IMG/VR virus record: IMGVR_UViG_3300027631_000127
Coordinates: 1 to 24,575 of that record
From: a virus
Length of the DNA: 24,575 nucleotides
Reading direction: 5' to 3' (one strand)
Every line of letters begins with the position of its first letter. Position 1 is the first letter of the stretch. Made by a program: the position numbers and the translations under genes. The notes beneath the pieces are model-generated. The model saw only the letters and a program-made list of their open reading frames with translations. It had not been told where the DNA came from and made no database searches. Positions 1 through 6,985 of the stretch are shown here, piece by piece.

Positions 1-512
1 GGTGGTACTGCTGACCATTTTAAATCTGTTGATGAGAATGTTTGACCGTTTCTTAATGTGATTTTATAACCATTTGTGCCCACACAAGCCCAAGTACCCC
101 ATTGATATTTGTCACCATCTTTATATGCAAACCCATAATCATTCTTAAATATATGTTTAATTCCACCATCTCGTGTTATATGTAATTGAGTTTTACCTGA
201 TGTATAGGCCTTACCTGAGGTGTGTACAGCTTCAATACAAGAAAAAACATTAGCTGTTGGTGTTGATGATCCACTTCCACCACAATATGTTGAGTTTGGA
301 AATAAATCACAAGCATATTTTTTAAAAAAATTCTGAATTGTGTCGTTATAATAAAAAACACCCTTAGGATCTTGTGCCGACACTAACATTTGATAAAAAT
401 TAGATGTAGCTTGCTCTGATCCAAAATATTTCTTTTTGAAATCAACAAAACCCAAATCAGTTTCACCGTCAGCTTTTAACCCTTGATAAATTTTTATTCT
501 TTCGTTTTCCAT
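1..512 (-). CDS. hypothetical protein, C-terminus beyond window edge
   Basis: An open frame of about 170 codons runs leftward from an ATG at 512-510 and off the left edge without a stop. The protein begins MENERIKIYQGLKADGETDL and continues with an acidic, aromatic-rich domain. A cysteine pair (CDLFPNSTYC) is followed by a GSGSSTPT linker, which suggests a second domain after about residue 85; that domain holds a Trp/Gly-rich stretch (YQWGTWACVGTNGY). The start overlaps the stop of the upstream gene in a TAATG junction, so the two are probably co-translated. I do not recognise the family. The position behind two virion-like genes suggests a late structural or ejected protein, but that is inference. 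There is no N-terminal tag of the kind seen on its neighbours. Confidence 0.75.
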   Translation of the reverse strand, partial: MENERIKIYQGLKADGETDLGFVDFKKKYFGSEQATSNFYQMLVSAQDPKGVFYYNDTIQNFFKKYACDLFPNSTYCGGSGSSTPTANVFSCIEAVHTSGKAYTSGKTQLHITRDGGIKHIFKNDYGFAYKDGDKYQWGTWACVGTNGYKITLRNGQTFSSTDLKWSAVP

Positions 513-1474
513 TAATTAAATCTACCTTTACCACCTGAATTATTGGTATTACCGCCACCACTAGTGCACCCAAACCAATCATTAGTTTTTTCCCACCCTA
601 ACCTACAAAGTAATGTGCCACCAAATTCCTTTAGCGTCCATGCACCCACAACAACACCAATAAGACCTATAGTAAGCCCCCATTTTACAGCACCTTTACT
701 TCCTTCCCATGCTTCATCACCCTTTTTAGCTAAACCAATAACTTGATCAATTCTTTTTGAGAATGTAACTGTTTTAGCGTCTGGACTAGTTGCTATTCTA
801 TCAAAATATACTTCTACTTTACTTAAAATTTCTTTAGGGGTGACATTATCACCAAGATTAACTTCTATCCAATTTTCAACCAATTCCCTTGATCCTTTTT
901 TAGCTTTCATTATTGCACTAAAAACCGGATCAACATCAATATGTTTCATAACCTCATCAACTGACGATTTTAATGGTAAATTAGCTAACCCTTTCCCGCC
1001 AAATGTTACTGCTTGTTTACCACCAGCACCAGCACCAGCTCCTGCACCAGTTGATCCTTTAGCTGCTCTATATGATCTACCAAGTTCCTTAGTGATACCT
1101 GCGAATTCACCTGCATTTAATGCAGATAATTCACTATATGCTCTAGCGGATTCACCAGCTGCACTCATGTTATATTTCGCAAATATCGCATCTATAGCCG
1201 ATTTTTCTGCAGTATAAATAGCATCCCCAATTTCTTTTCTAATTGCTGCTAGTTCAGCACTTTTAAATGCTGCTTTAATTTCGGCTTCTGAAGCTGCTGC
1301 AATCTTTTTACCACCTAATTTTGCTTCAACACTACTTATAAATTTTCCTTCAAGAGATGGGGCTAATTTTCTTATAAGGTTTAAAATAGGGTTTGCTTCT
1401 AAAATAAGTGTGTTTTCATTTATGTTCAGCAATTTTTTAATTCTGCTAATTTCTTCGTTTAAATTATTTTTCAT
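512..1474 (-). CDS. tagged Ala-rich virion-like protein with C-terminal membrane segment
   Basis: 320 residues. The N-terminus (MKNNLNEEISRIKKLLNINE) is a short amphipathic helix ending in a glutamate site, with a second possible site at LILE just after it; this fits the capsid-targeting-like tag seen on nine other proteins here. The body is Ala/Lys/Glu-rich and helical. A GAGAGAGAGG linker lies near residues 143-152. One hydrophobic helix (WGLTIGLIGVVVGAWTL, about 265-281) precedes a Cys-containing, Gly/Asn-rich tail. That order resembles phage internal or ejection proteins that insert into the host membrane, but no family was recognised. It lies 33 bases behind the 1508-2467 gene and carries its own ATATTTATAA element 16 bases before the ATG. 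Confidence 0.8.
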   Translation of the reverse strand: MKNNLNEEISRIKKLLNINENTLILEANPILNLIRKLAPSLEGKFISSVEAKLGGKKIAAASEAEIKAAFKSAELAAIRKEIGDAIYTAEKSAIDAIFAKYNMSAAGESARAYSELSALNAGEFAGITKELGRSYRAAKGSTGAGAGAGAGGKQAVTFGGKGLANLPLKSSVDEVMKHIDVDPVFSAIMKAKKGSRELVENWIEVNLGDNVTPKEILSKVEVYFDRIATSPDAKTVTFSKRIDQVIGLAKKGDEAWEGSKGAVKWGLTIGLIGVVVGAWTLKEFGGTLLCRLGWEKTNDWFGCTSGGGNTNNSGGKGRFN

Positions 1475-1490
1475 CGATTTTAAATATATT

Positions 1491-1500
1491 TTATAAATAT
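1491..1500 (-). promoter_or_regulatory. ATATTTATAA start-proximal element (class B)
   Basis: The coding strand reads ATATTTATAA, 16 bases before the ATG at 1474. It is one of 14 similarly oriented elements just upstream of starts in this window. Confidence 0.5.
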
Positions 1501-1507
1501 CTATTAT

Positions 1508-2467
1508 TTAGTCTTTAGGTTCCCAAGTACCATCTGGTAACTGTACCATACCGTCTGCTTTATAAATAGTAGGAGTATCTCTAGTTAATTTTGCCATATC
1601 TTTTTTAGGGGCTCCAGTAAGTTTATCATACCCCATACTATATGCAACACCAAGACCACCATACCCAATAACACTACCACCAATTCCAGCAGCTTTATTT
1701 GCTACATTTTTCCTAACAATATTTTTTTGTACGCCTTTTCTAGCAGCGGCAATTGTAGCATCCTTACCGATTTTCCCCATTTCGGCTTTGATTAAATCTT
1801 TATATTTTGCTATCTGTGTTACAACTTCAACTTCTGTTGGATTTGTAATTTTAGACCCTAAAGTTATTTTTTTTGCTAATGCGGCCATACCCTTAGCTCC
1901 CAATGTTTTAACACCAGGAATCTTAGATACAACCGTACCAACCCCAGGTAGTATAGAAAACATTCCAACCATACCCGCCATTTTCGTATCACCTTCTTTA
2001 TAATATTGTCCAGCATCTGCTAATCCAATACCCGCAGATACGGCCGGGCCAACAAACGGAATGAAAAACGCACCAATTGCTAAAACTGTATTAACTTCAT
2101 GATTATATTTTTTGTAAAAATCAACAACTCCCTGTACAAGCTCTCTATTCTCTCTGTTAGATTTTTCCGCAGCGGCTGCAGTACCATAACGTCTATCAAA
2201 AGCCAAATCGTTTTGTTCGCTTAGTGGGTTTGCTTTACCTCTAGTAACCCCACTTACCCAGACACCATCACTACCAATAGGGTTTGCTTTACCTCTAGTT
2301 ACACCACTTTCCCACTTAGTTGCACCTGTCTTTTTTTCACCGTCACTAGAAACCCCAGACTCTGGAGCAGCTGCTGCAGCATCACCATCTTCCTCAGTAA
2401 CCGCTTGATTTGCAGTTATCTGTGAGGTTAGTTTCCTAAGCTGTTTTTCTGTTATAACTAATTGCAT
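1508..2467 (-). CDS. tagged protein with Gly/Ala-rich hydrophobic (pore or pre-toxin-like) domain
   Basis: 319 residues. The N-terminus MQLVITEKQLRKLTSQI is a degenerate form of the ITExQ tag found on other genes here. Residues about 25-85 are low-complexity and hold two 18-residue repeats with the core SGVTRGKANP. The central region (VLAIGAFFIPFVGPAVSAGI, then KMAGMVGMFSILPGVGTVV) has the Gly-Pro hydrophobic pattern known from pre-toxin and phage ejection or membrane-insertion domains: two hydrophobic hairpins separated by a DAGQYYKEGDTKMA turn. The C-terminus is basic, then ends in a short acidic stretch. It is likely a virion cargo protein that interacts with membrane, by inference from the tag and hydrophobic domain. 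The start is fixed by the tag, with an ATATTTATA element only 3 bases upstream. Confidence 0.8.
   Translation of the reverse strand: MQLVITEKQLRKLTSQITANQAVTEEDGDAAAAAPESGVSSDGEKKTGATKWESGVTRGKANPIGSDGVWVSGVTRGKANPLSEQNDLAFDRRYGTAAAAEKSNRENRELVQGVVDFYKKYNHEVNTVLAIGAFFIPFVGPAVSAGIGLADAGQYYKEGDTKMAGMVGMFSILPGVGTVVSKIPGVKTLGAKGMAALAKKITLGSKITNPTEVEVVTQIAKYKDLIKAEMGKIGKDATIAAARKGVQKNIVRKNVANKAAGIGGSVIGYGGLGVAYSMGYDKLTGAPKKDMAKLTRDTPTIYKADGMVQLPDGTWEPKD
2226..2309 (-). repeat. two 30-bp direct repeats, period 54
   Basis: 2226-2255 and 2280-2309 are near-identical, with three differences visible by eye. They encode the duplicated SGVTRGKANP unit at an 18-codon period inside the 1508-2467 gene. Confidence 0.85.
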
Positions 2468-2470
2468 ACC

Positions 2471-2480
2471 CTATAAATAT
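2471..2480 (-). promoter_or_regulatory. ATATTTATAG start-proximal element (class B)
   Basis: The element lies 3 bases before the ATG at 2467 in coding orientation. This is too close for an ordinary -10 box unless the mRNA is leaderless or starts inside the motif. Confidence 0.45.
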
Positions 2481-2498
2481 AAAATAGTTTCAGTTTCT

Positions 2499-2530
2499 TT
2501 TGTTAATATCAATAAAATATACGAGTTTTG
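2499..2530 (+). promoter_or_regulatory. possible Bacteroidetes-type promoter, weak -7
   Basis: TTTG at 2499-2502 is followed after 20 bases by GAGTTTTG at 2523-2530. The TTTG half of TAnnTTTG is present but the TA is replaced by GA. It precedes the lipoprotein gene by about 19 bases. Confidence 0.35.
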
Positions 2531-2549
2531 TACTTCAAAATCAATAATA

Positions 2550-3101
2550 ATGAAAAAACTATTCTTAATTCTATTAATTGCTCCATTATTATGGGGTTGT
2601 GAGAAGATCGAATTTGAGACCTATCCCAAATTATCAGGTCAGTGGAAATTGATATCAGCAGATATAACAATACAAGGTATTCATGGAGATTCCGTGATTC
2701 ATATTTTGAATGACACTATTATCACTGAACAATATAATGTAAGTTCAATAAATGGTAATGTTGTTACATTTAAACAGAATTATAGTAGAGCTAAACCATT
2801 AGATCGATTTGTTTTAAATAAAACTATTTGGGAATTTGAGACAAATATTTTAGGATTACCGACTATGATTAATAATGCTCCTGGGTATGAATACCAAACA
2901 TTTTATAGCCCAACACAAGACCTATATTCTGGGAAATATAATGCAATTAAAACGGCTGAAGGTAGATATATCCAAATAAACCAATATGGATTAACTGAAT
3001 TAAAATTGGTATATCCTAACGTTTGGACAATGTTTAGAAGAAATACTAATGTTGAGGTGTTTATGAAGGAAAATGTTGTCCTCCATTTTAGAAGAATTTA
3101 G
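2550..3101 (+). CDS. lipoprotein, lipocalin-like
   Basis: 183 residues. The N-terminus MKKLFLILLIAPLLWGCEK is a signal peptide II with an LWGC lipobox, so Cys17 should be lipidated and the mature protein exported to the envelope. The following KLSGQWKLISADITI and alternating beta-strand pattern, with aromatic-rich strands to the C-terminus, resemble the lipocalin-like lipoproteins common in Bacteroidetes; that is a resemblance, not a firm family call. A phage-coded surface lipoprotein could act in superinfection exclusion or envelope modification (inference only). Its stop abuts the stop of the convergent metallopeptidase gene with no base between them. A weak host-like promoter lies upstream. 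Confidence 0.85.
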   Translation: MKKLFLILLIAPLLWGCEKIEFETYPKLSGQWKLISADITIQGIHGDSVIHILNDTIITEQYNVSSINGNVVTFKQNYSRAKPLDRFVLNKTIWEFETNILGLPTMINNAPGYEYQTFYSPTQDLYSGKYNAIKTAEGRYIQINQYGLTELKLVYPNVWTMFRRNTNVEVFMKENVVLHFRRI

Positions 3102-3470
3102 CTATTCGTCATATACTGTTTGATCCTTTTGAGCAAACATCTTGATGAATTGACCCGCTTTAGCGTTTGCTTCGTCTTCGATCTCACCACCAATGTCTGG
3201 CGGTTTAACTTCTAGGCGTCCGTCTTCATATTGTTTGTGATGTACTAACTCATGTGCCACACTTCTCATTACATCTACAAGCATTCTATTTTTGGCATTA
3301 ACCTTGATTATCTTTTCAGATTTAGTATAATCATAGCTTGCTGTCGTTTTAAGATCTTTTCTTCCATTTTGGACAACAACCTTAGGGGTAGACTTTAATT
3401 TAAGTTCACCCTTTACGAATTTAACAAACTCGGTTAATTTTTCTTTTTGTTGGTCATTTAGAAACTCCAT
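3102..3470 (-). CDS. HExxH metallopeptidase-like protein
   Basis: 122 residues. HELVH at residues 73-77 (context VAHELVHHKQYEDG) is a zincin HExxH site, followed by GGEIEDEANAKAG (about 94-106), which supplies a candidate third zinc ligand glutamate. An N-terminal helix and a basic beta-rich stretch precede it. This architecture matches small phage zincins of unknown substrate, so a peptidase or minimal SprT/IrrE-like fold is likely. It has no signal peptide and should act in the cytoplasm or the virion. It follows the 3483-3716 gene by 12 bases and has an ATATTTATAA element 3 bases before the start. A second HExxH protein lies at 12832-13230. Confidence 0.8.
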   Translation of the reverse strand: MEFLNDQQKEKLTEFVKFVKGELKLKSTPKVVVQNGRKDLKTTASYDYTKSEKIIKVNAKNRMLVDVMRSVAHELVHHKQYEDGRLEVKPPDIGGEIEDEANAKAGQFIKMFAQKDQTVYDE

Positions 3471-3473
3471 ATC

Positions 3474-3483
3474 TTATAAATAT
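3474..3483 (-). promoter_or_regulatory. ATATTTATAA start-proximal element (class B)
   Basis: It lies in coding orientation 3 bases before the ATG at 3470, filling the short gap after the upstream gene's stop. Confidence 0.45.
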
Positions 3484-3716
3484 CACAACATTTCTTCTTC
3501 TGGTAGTTCATTGTTCTTTGAATACTCAAATATTAGCTCGGTTATAAACTCTTCATCTATTTCCGTGTCATCGTCTAATATTGTGGGTGAGTAATATTCA
3601 ATATCTTCCTTATTGAATTCAATAACTCTATAAAAGTCGTCACCGTCTTTTTTTGTGGAGAATTCGACATACAATCCGCCGTTATCCTCATTAATGTAAA
3701 ATTCTCGTATAATCAT
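3483..3716 (-). CDS. small acidic hypothetical protein
   Basis: 77 residues, very acidic, beginning MIIREFYINEDNGGLYVEFS and ending in an Asp/Glu-rich tail (DDDTEIDEEF, PEEEML). The N-terminal half predicts beta strands. No motif or family was recognised. It is the first gene of a two-gene minus-strand unit with the metallopeptidase-like gene and is divergent from the gene at 3802. Acidic small phage proteins of this type are often DNA mimics or host-takeover factors, but nothing here shows that. Confidence 0.7.
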   Translation of the reverse strand: MIIREFYINEDNGGLYVEFSTKKDGDDFYRVIEFNKEDIEYYSPTILDDDTEIDEEFITELIFEYSKNNELPEEEML

Positions 3717-3788
3717 TTTATTAATACCAAATAAGTATATCTTTATTTTATAAAATCCATAATAATGTAATTATTGAAAGAAATTTCT

Positions 3789-3796
3789 TATATTAG
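3789..3796 (+). promoter_or_regulatory. TATATTAG box (class A)
   Basis: TATATTAG ends only 5 bases before the ATG at 3802. It matches the host -7 pattern TAnnTTTG except for A in place of the third T. No TTTG lies at the usual distance, so the -33 element is unconvincing. Confidence 0.4.
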
Positions 3797-3801
3797 TTAT
3801 T

Positions 3802-4125
3802 ATGTTAGATTGGTATTCCATAGAATATTTGTACCCGAAAGCCTTTAAAAGGTTTAACGATAATATGTTTCCAAATATTGGGGTGTTGAGTATTTCAACG
3901 ATTGCCACATATGATTTAAAGAAGCTTTATAGATTCTTTGATAAAGAAGGTGTATATCTAACAATTGAAATGTATAATCCTAAACAATGGGTTTTTAGTA
4001 TTTCATTAAATAATGGAATTGTTTTTGGGCCGGCTCAATCGTCAAAAGAAAATCGAGAAGATATTGAGAAAGATGGATTCTTTGAATGTTTCAGGATATT
4101 AGAAAAAAAGTTAATCAATGAATGA
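3802..4125 (+). CDS. hypothetical phage protein
   Basis: 107 residues, beginning MLDWYSIEYLYPKAFKRFND. It is aromatic-rich, with a compact alpha/beta pattern (YDLKKLYRFFDKEGVYLTIE, then WVFSISLNNG) ending in an acidic helix. I recognise the general type as a small protein often found in Bacteroidetes phages, but no function is known to me. It is the first gene of a three-gene plus-strand unit: its end overlaps the next gene by 8 bases, and that gene overlaps the third. A TATATTAG box sits directly upstream, which groups it with the apparent early genes. Confidence 0.75.
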   Translation: MLDWYSIEYLYPKAFKRFNDNMFPNIGVLSISTIATYDLKKLYRFFDKEGVYLTIEMYNPKQWVFSISLNNGIVFGPAQSSKENREDIEKDGFFECFRILEKKLINE

Positions 4126-4438
4126 AGGTATATTTATGAATATGTCAGTGTCATTTCTTTTACAAGCTACTAGAGTACTTCACGTCGGTAACTATGATGA
4201 TGATGAGGTTAGAATGATATATGATTACATAAGAAACGTTGACAATGATATGATTTTTGAGTATATTAATAAAAAGACAATATTAAGTTACAATAATGAT
4301 TTAGAATTATTAATCGAAATTATCGATAGAATGATTGAAATATTAGAAGAAACGGAAGAATATGAAAAATGTTTAGTATTAAAAAATAAAAAAGAGAGAT
4401 GTCTCCAAGAAAACAAAAAACAATTAAAATATGAGTAA
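4118..4438 (+). CDS. hypothetical helical protein
   Basis: 106 residues, mostly alpha-helical and charged. The C-terminal part (IEIIDRMIEILEETEEYEKC, followed by LVLKNKKERC) has the spacing of a UVR-type helical hairpin or short coiled coil, but the match is too weak to name. The start at 4118 overlaps the previous gene by 8 bases; ATGs at 4136 and 4142 are alternatives. It is co-transcribed with its neighbours on both sides. Confidence 0.7.
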   Translation: MNEGIFMNMSVSFLLQATRVLHVGNYDDDEVRMIYDYIRNVDNDMIFEYINKKTILSYNNDLELLIEIIDRMIEILEETEEYEKCLVLKNKKERCLQENKKQLKYE

Positions 4439-4580
4439 TGTATTTAAAATGACCGAAGAAGAAAAAAAGAAGATATTAGAAAAACATAAGGATGCAACAA
4501 AAAATCATTATGTTAAAAAAGATGAAACTAAAAAAGGTTTACAACAACCAGACAAACCAGAAAATAAAAAAACCTCCTAA
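4431..4580 (+). CDS. 49-residue small charged protein
   Basis: A short frame starts at the ATG at 4431, overlapping the previous gene by 8 bases, and ends at TAA 4578-4580. It encodes MSNVFKMTEEEKKKILEKHK followed by a Lys/Gln/Pro-rich tail (KKGLQQPDKPENKK). This helix-plus-basic-tail layout is one I have seen in small phage proteins of unknown role. The operonic overlap, coding-like composition and placement directly before a terminator support it as real. The stop codon lies in the loop of that terminator hairpin. Confidence 0.65.
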   Translation: MSNVFKMTEEEKKKILEKHKDATKNHYVKKDETKKGLQQPDKPENKKTS

Positions 4581-4597
4581 TTGGAGGTTTCTTTTTT
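4570..4597. terminator. bidirectional intrinsic terminator between convergent genes
   Basis: AAACCTCC (4570-4577) pairs with GGAGGTTT (4583-4590) around a five-base loop and is followed by CTTTTTT. The run of A on the left gives a U-tract on the other strand. Stop codons of both convergent genes (TAA 4578-4580 plus, TAG 4579-4577 minus) fall at the loop. Confidence 0.85.
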
Positions 4598-4819
4598 ATT
4601 TAAGTACTTCGTAAGAACTATATAACACAACCAAAAACAACCTGAAATAGAATAAAAAACGATATCGGCTACCCAATATGAACCACTCATGTCCATTATT
4701 AATTTGAATAAAGCATCGTAGCCAAATGGGAGAAAGAACATCGCTAACATTAGTGATATATCTTTGTATAGGACCAGTCTCTTTTCCTTGTTCTTTAAAT
4801 CTTTTATTTTGTTCACCAT
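4577..4819 (-). CDS. small two-helix membrane protein
   Basis: 80 residues. A charged N-terminus (MVNKIKDLKNKEKR) is followed by two hydrophobic helices (ISLMLAMFFLPFGYDALFKL and WVADIVFYSISGCFWLCYIV) and a basic KYLNKKETSN end, so an inner-membrane protein with two passes is expected. A holin is possible on size and topology, but the endolysin is far away and nothing else supports that. The start at 4819 is the only in-frame ATG before a stop. Its last codons lie in the terminator. An ATATTTATAA element sits 49 bases upstream, in the gap after the glycosyltransferase operon. Confidence 0.75.
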   Translation of the reverse strand: MVNKIKDLKNKEKRLVLYKDISLMLAMFFLPFGYDALFKLIMDMSGSYWVADIVFYSISGCFWLCYIVLTKYLNKKETSN

Positions 4820-4868
4820 CAGGGTCCATGTATAATTTGTTTATCGATTTATGGTGTATAACCGTTTT

Positions 4869-4878
4869 TTATAAATAT
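4869..4878 (-). promoter_or_regulatory. ATATTTATAA element (class B)
   Basis: It lies in coding orientation between the glycosyltransferase operon and the two-helix membrane protein, 49 bases before the ATG at 4819. Confidence 0.4.
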
Positions 4879-4886
4879 AATAGTTT

Positions 4887-6245
4887 TTAACTTTTATAAA
4901 CCCCATATATTTGAAATAATGTTTTTTCAACATCTAAACCGGATTGTGGGTATGATTCGTGTGATAGTGAATCTAATATTCTTTTATAATATTCTAATGG
5001 TTTGGTTTTTATTATTCTTCTACTAATAATGTATTGAGCCCCAGGTGTCATATAAATTGGATATGTAATATCAAATCCAATTGATTTAGCATATGATTCT
5101 ACTTGCTGATTGATTGCATCATATTCCATAGTTAACTGGTGCAAAACACCCAATGGTTTAAATTCTGTCTTGAAGTCAAAATTATTTATTAAATTAATAA
5201 TATCATTACAGTGGTCTTGTGGCTTACCTTGTAAAAATACTAGATATTCTGGTAGGTTATCATAGTTGTTAACAATGTGATTAAAAAACGTGTGGCCTTC
5301 TCTACCAACATTTGGTAAGTTATTTGAAAATAGATGGTTATCGTCAATATTTTTATTATAAACTGTTACTTTATAATTAAGTTCTTTTATCCATTCAAGA
5401 TCTTCATTGTATCTAGCAACAACAACTTCCAAATCTTTTTTGGTTGTGAATAAATCAATATATTCTCTCCAACCACACTGTATTAAATTGTAATTATCCG
5501 GATTCGTTAGATAAGTGAAATCAAATATTTTTTCATCGCTACCAACAAACCCTTTTGATATACAATCTAACGCTGTGTTTTTAAATAATTCACAAATCTC
5601 TTCTATGCATTTTTTAGGAACAAAAACAGAGCCACCTTGAATATATCTCATTTGAGAAAAGGCGTGAAATTTATATTGATCATTAGCCACCCTAACATAT
5701 GGGTGATGGCAAAAGAACGTAACTTTATTATTATCTAATTCATTAATTTTTTGGATATCTGGCCACTTTAGGTTTTTTTCTGGTTGATCATTTCTTATAA
5801 CACCGGCATCCGCCCAAACATATAAGTCAGCATTAAACAAATTCTTTTTTGCTGAATCTAAAATATAAAAAAGCTTAGCAAACATTACAACATTATATAA
5901 TGGTTTACTCATCTCTGGGACATCAAATTGAACATCTCTTTTAAACTCATCACTAGTCATTAAATTATTTAATGGTTCATAGAATGTTTTATAACCTTCT
6001 ATTGATTCTAATGGTTGAATAATTAAAATAGTTTTTTCTAATTTAGGGTCTACCTCTTTTCTATAGTTTAAGATATCTTCCTTAAACTTCTCCTCTGTGT
6101 ATATAATAAGATCGGTATCTAAATAAAGTAAGTTCCTCATCCACCACAGATACGTGTGATAGGACATTGTAAAATTATCCCATTTATCTCTACCGATGTC
6201 AAATATGGCCGTTACGATGGCCGTTTTCTTTATAACCATTCCCAA
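4887..6245 (-). CDS. HtrL/YibB-type glycosyltransferase fused to DUF3431
   Basis: 452 residues, apparently two domains. Residues about 5-270 match the HtrL/YibB family: TAIVTAIFDIGRDKW at the start, LYLDTDLIIYTEE, then YVWADAGVIRND, where WADAG supplies the metal-binding acidic residues of a GT-A-type fold. Residues about 275-450 match DUF3431: VVARYNEDLEWIKEL, VTVYNK, NVGREGHTFFNHI, NNYDNLPEYLVFLQGKPQDH. Both families occur in polysaccharide loci; their chemistry is poorly defined, so transfer of a sugar is inferred for the first half and the role of the second is open. It is the last gene of a four-gene overlapping operon (16-base overlap with the previous gene). An alternative start is Met3. 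Confidence 0.85.
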   Translation of the reverse strand: MGMVIKKTAIVTAIFDIGRDKWDNFTMSYHTYLWWMRNLLYLDTDLIIYTEEKFKEDILNYRKEVDPKLEKTILIIQPLESIEGYKTFYEPLNNLMTSDEFKRDVQFDVPEMSKPLYNVVMFAKLFYILDSAKKNLFNADLYVWADAGVIRNDQPEKNLKWPDIQKINELDNNKVTFFCHHPYVRVANDQYKFHAFSQMRYIQGGSVFVPKKCIEEICELFKNTALDCISKGFVGSDEKIFDFTYLTNPDNYNLIQCGWREYIDLFTTKKDLEVVVARYNEDLEWIKELNYKVTVYNKNIDDNHLFSNNLPNVGREGHTFFNHIVNNYDNLPEYLVFLQGKPQDHCNDIINLINNFDFKTEFKPLGVLHQLTMEYDAINQQVESYAKSIGFDITYPIYMTPGAQYIISRRIIKTKPLEYYKRILDSLSHESYPQSGLDVEKTLFQIYGVYKS

Positions 6246-6985
6246 TTTATTTTTTGATTCTTATGTAGAATGTTAACCTCGTTAACATCAAAGTAATTTG
6301 ATGTATTTTCAGGAGTTATTATTGTTTTCAATTTTTGACCTTCGTAATTTAACACAGTTGGAACCATTCCTTCATGATATGCATGATATCCATTTAAATT
6401 GTAATCCATAATTGTTTTTAACGCCTTATTTGAAAATCTGGTTGTTGGAAAAAATGATCCGAATAATTTGGTCATGTCTTTTGGTAAGTTGGCATCAACC
6501 CCTGGGAATCTTTTAAACCATTCAGTTCTAGAGTATGTTCTATCATCAATCATAGGAACCTCTGGTTGAGTTTCAACATCAGTATTTTTAAATAAAAAAT
6601 ATGTTAAGAAGTCCGCATCCTCGTTTTTAAATGAATCAAAAAATAAATTCCAGTTATCCATTTTAATATCATCATCAAAAAACCAATAATAATCATAATT
6701 CGGATGTTCCATATAAAAATTTATCATTCTTAAATGCGCATAAAACCAAGCAATATTTCTATTACCGTAAGAATTCCACCAATTAAATTTACTAACCTCT
6801 TGTGTGAAGTTTAATTTCTCTTTTAATTGCTGTTCGGTAAATGTAAACCCCTTATTAAATGTAAGATCTTTTGTTACATCAACGATCACAAACTTATCAC
6901 TATTAAGTACTGGTTCATTTAGCCATTCTTCAATAAACGGTCCATATAGGTCGCTAGTTGAACAAACACATATTGCATTATTCAT
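6230..6985 (-). CDS. GT-A-like glycosyltransferase
   Basis: 251 residues. The protein starts with a beta strand (NAICVCSTSDLYGPFIEEWL), and YDYYWFFDDDIKMDNWNLFF holds a DDD triplet at 104-106, the expected DxD metal-nucleotide-sugar site of a GT-A fold. YGNRNIAWFYAHLRM before it is the usual nucleotide-binding helix region, and the late HEGMVPTVL could supply the catalytic acid. I cannot assign a CAZy family. No membrane segment is visible, so it should act in the cytoplasm. It overlaps both neighbours in the operon (8 and 16 bases), which implies coupled translation. Confidence 0.75.
   Translation of the reverse strand: MNNAICVCSTSDLYGPFIEEWLNEPVLNSDKFVIVDVTKDLTFNKGFTFTEQQLKEKLNFTQEVSKFNWWNSYGNRNIAWFYAHLRMINFYMEHPNYDYYWFFDDDIKMDNWNLFFDSFKNEDADFLTYFLFKNTDVETQPEVPMIDDRTYSRTEWFKRFPGVDANLPKDMTKLFGSFFPTTRFSNKALKTIMDYNLNGYHAYHEGMVPTVLNYEGQKLKTIITPENTSNYFDVNEVNILHKNQKINWEWL

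Noticed and set aside
840-1217. Plus-strand open frame of 125 codons
   Set aside because: It is the antisense of the Ala-rich tagged gene. Its Pro/Ala repeats simply mirror the GAGAGA linker.
1491-1500. T4-type late promoter TATAAATA read on the plus strand
   Set aside because: In this orientation it would drive antisense RNA into the next gene. The same is true at other minus-gene starts, so the coding-strand reading ATATTTATA is the consistent one.
4118-4438. UvrB/UvrC-type UVR motif in the 106-residue protein
   Set aside because: Only the spacing of a charged helical hairpin matches; conserved UVR residues are not convincing.
4596-4829. 77-codon minus-strand frame overlapping the two-helix membrane gene
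   Set aside because: It is a different frame of the same DNA. The 80-residue protein in the other frame has two clean hydrophobic helices, while this one looks like random translation.
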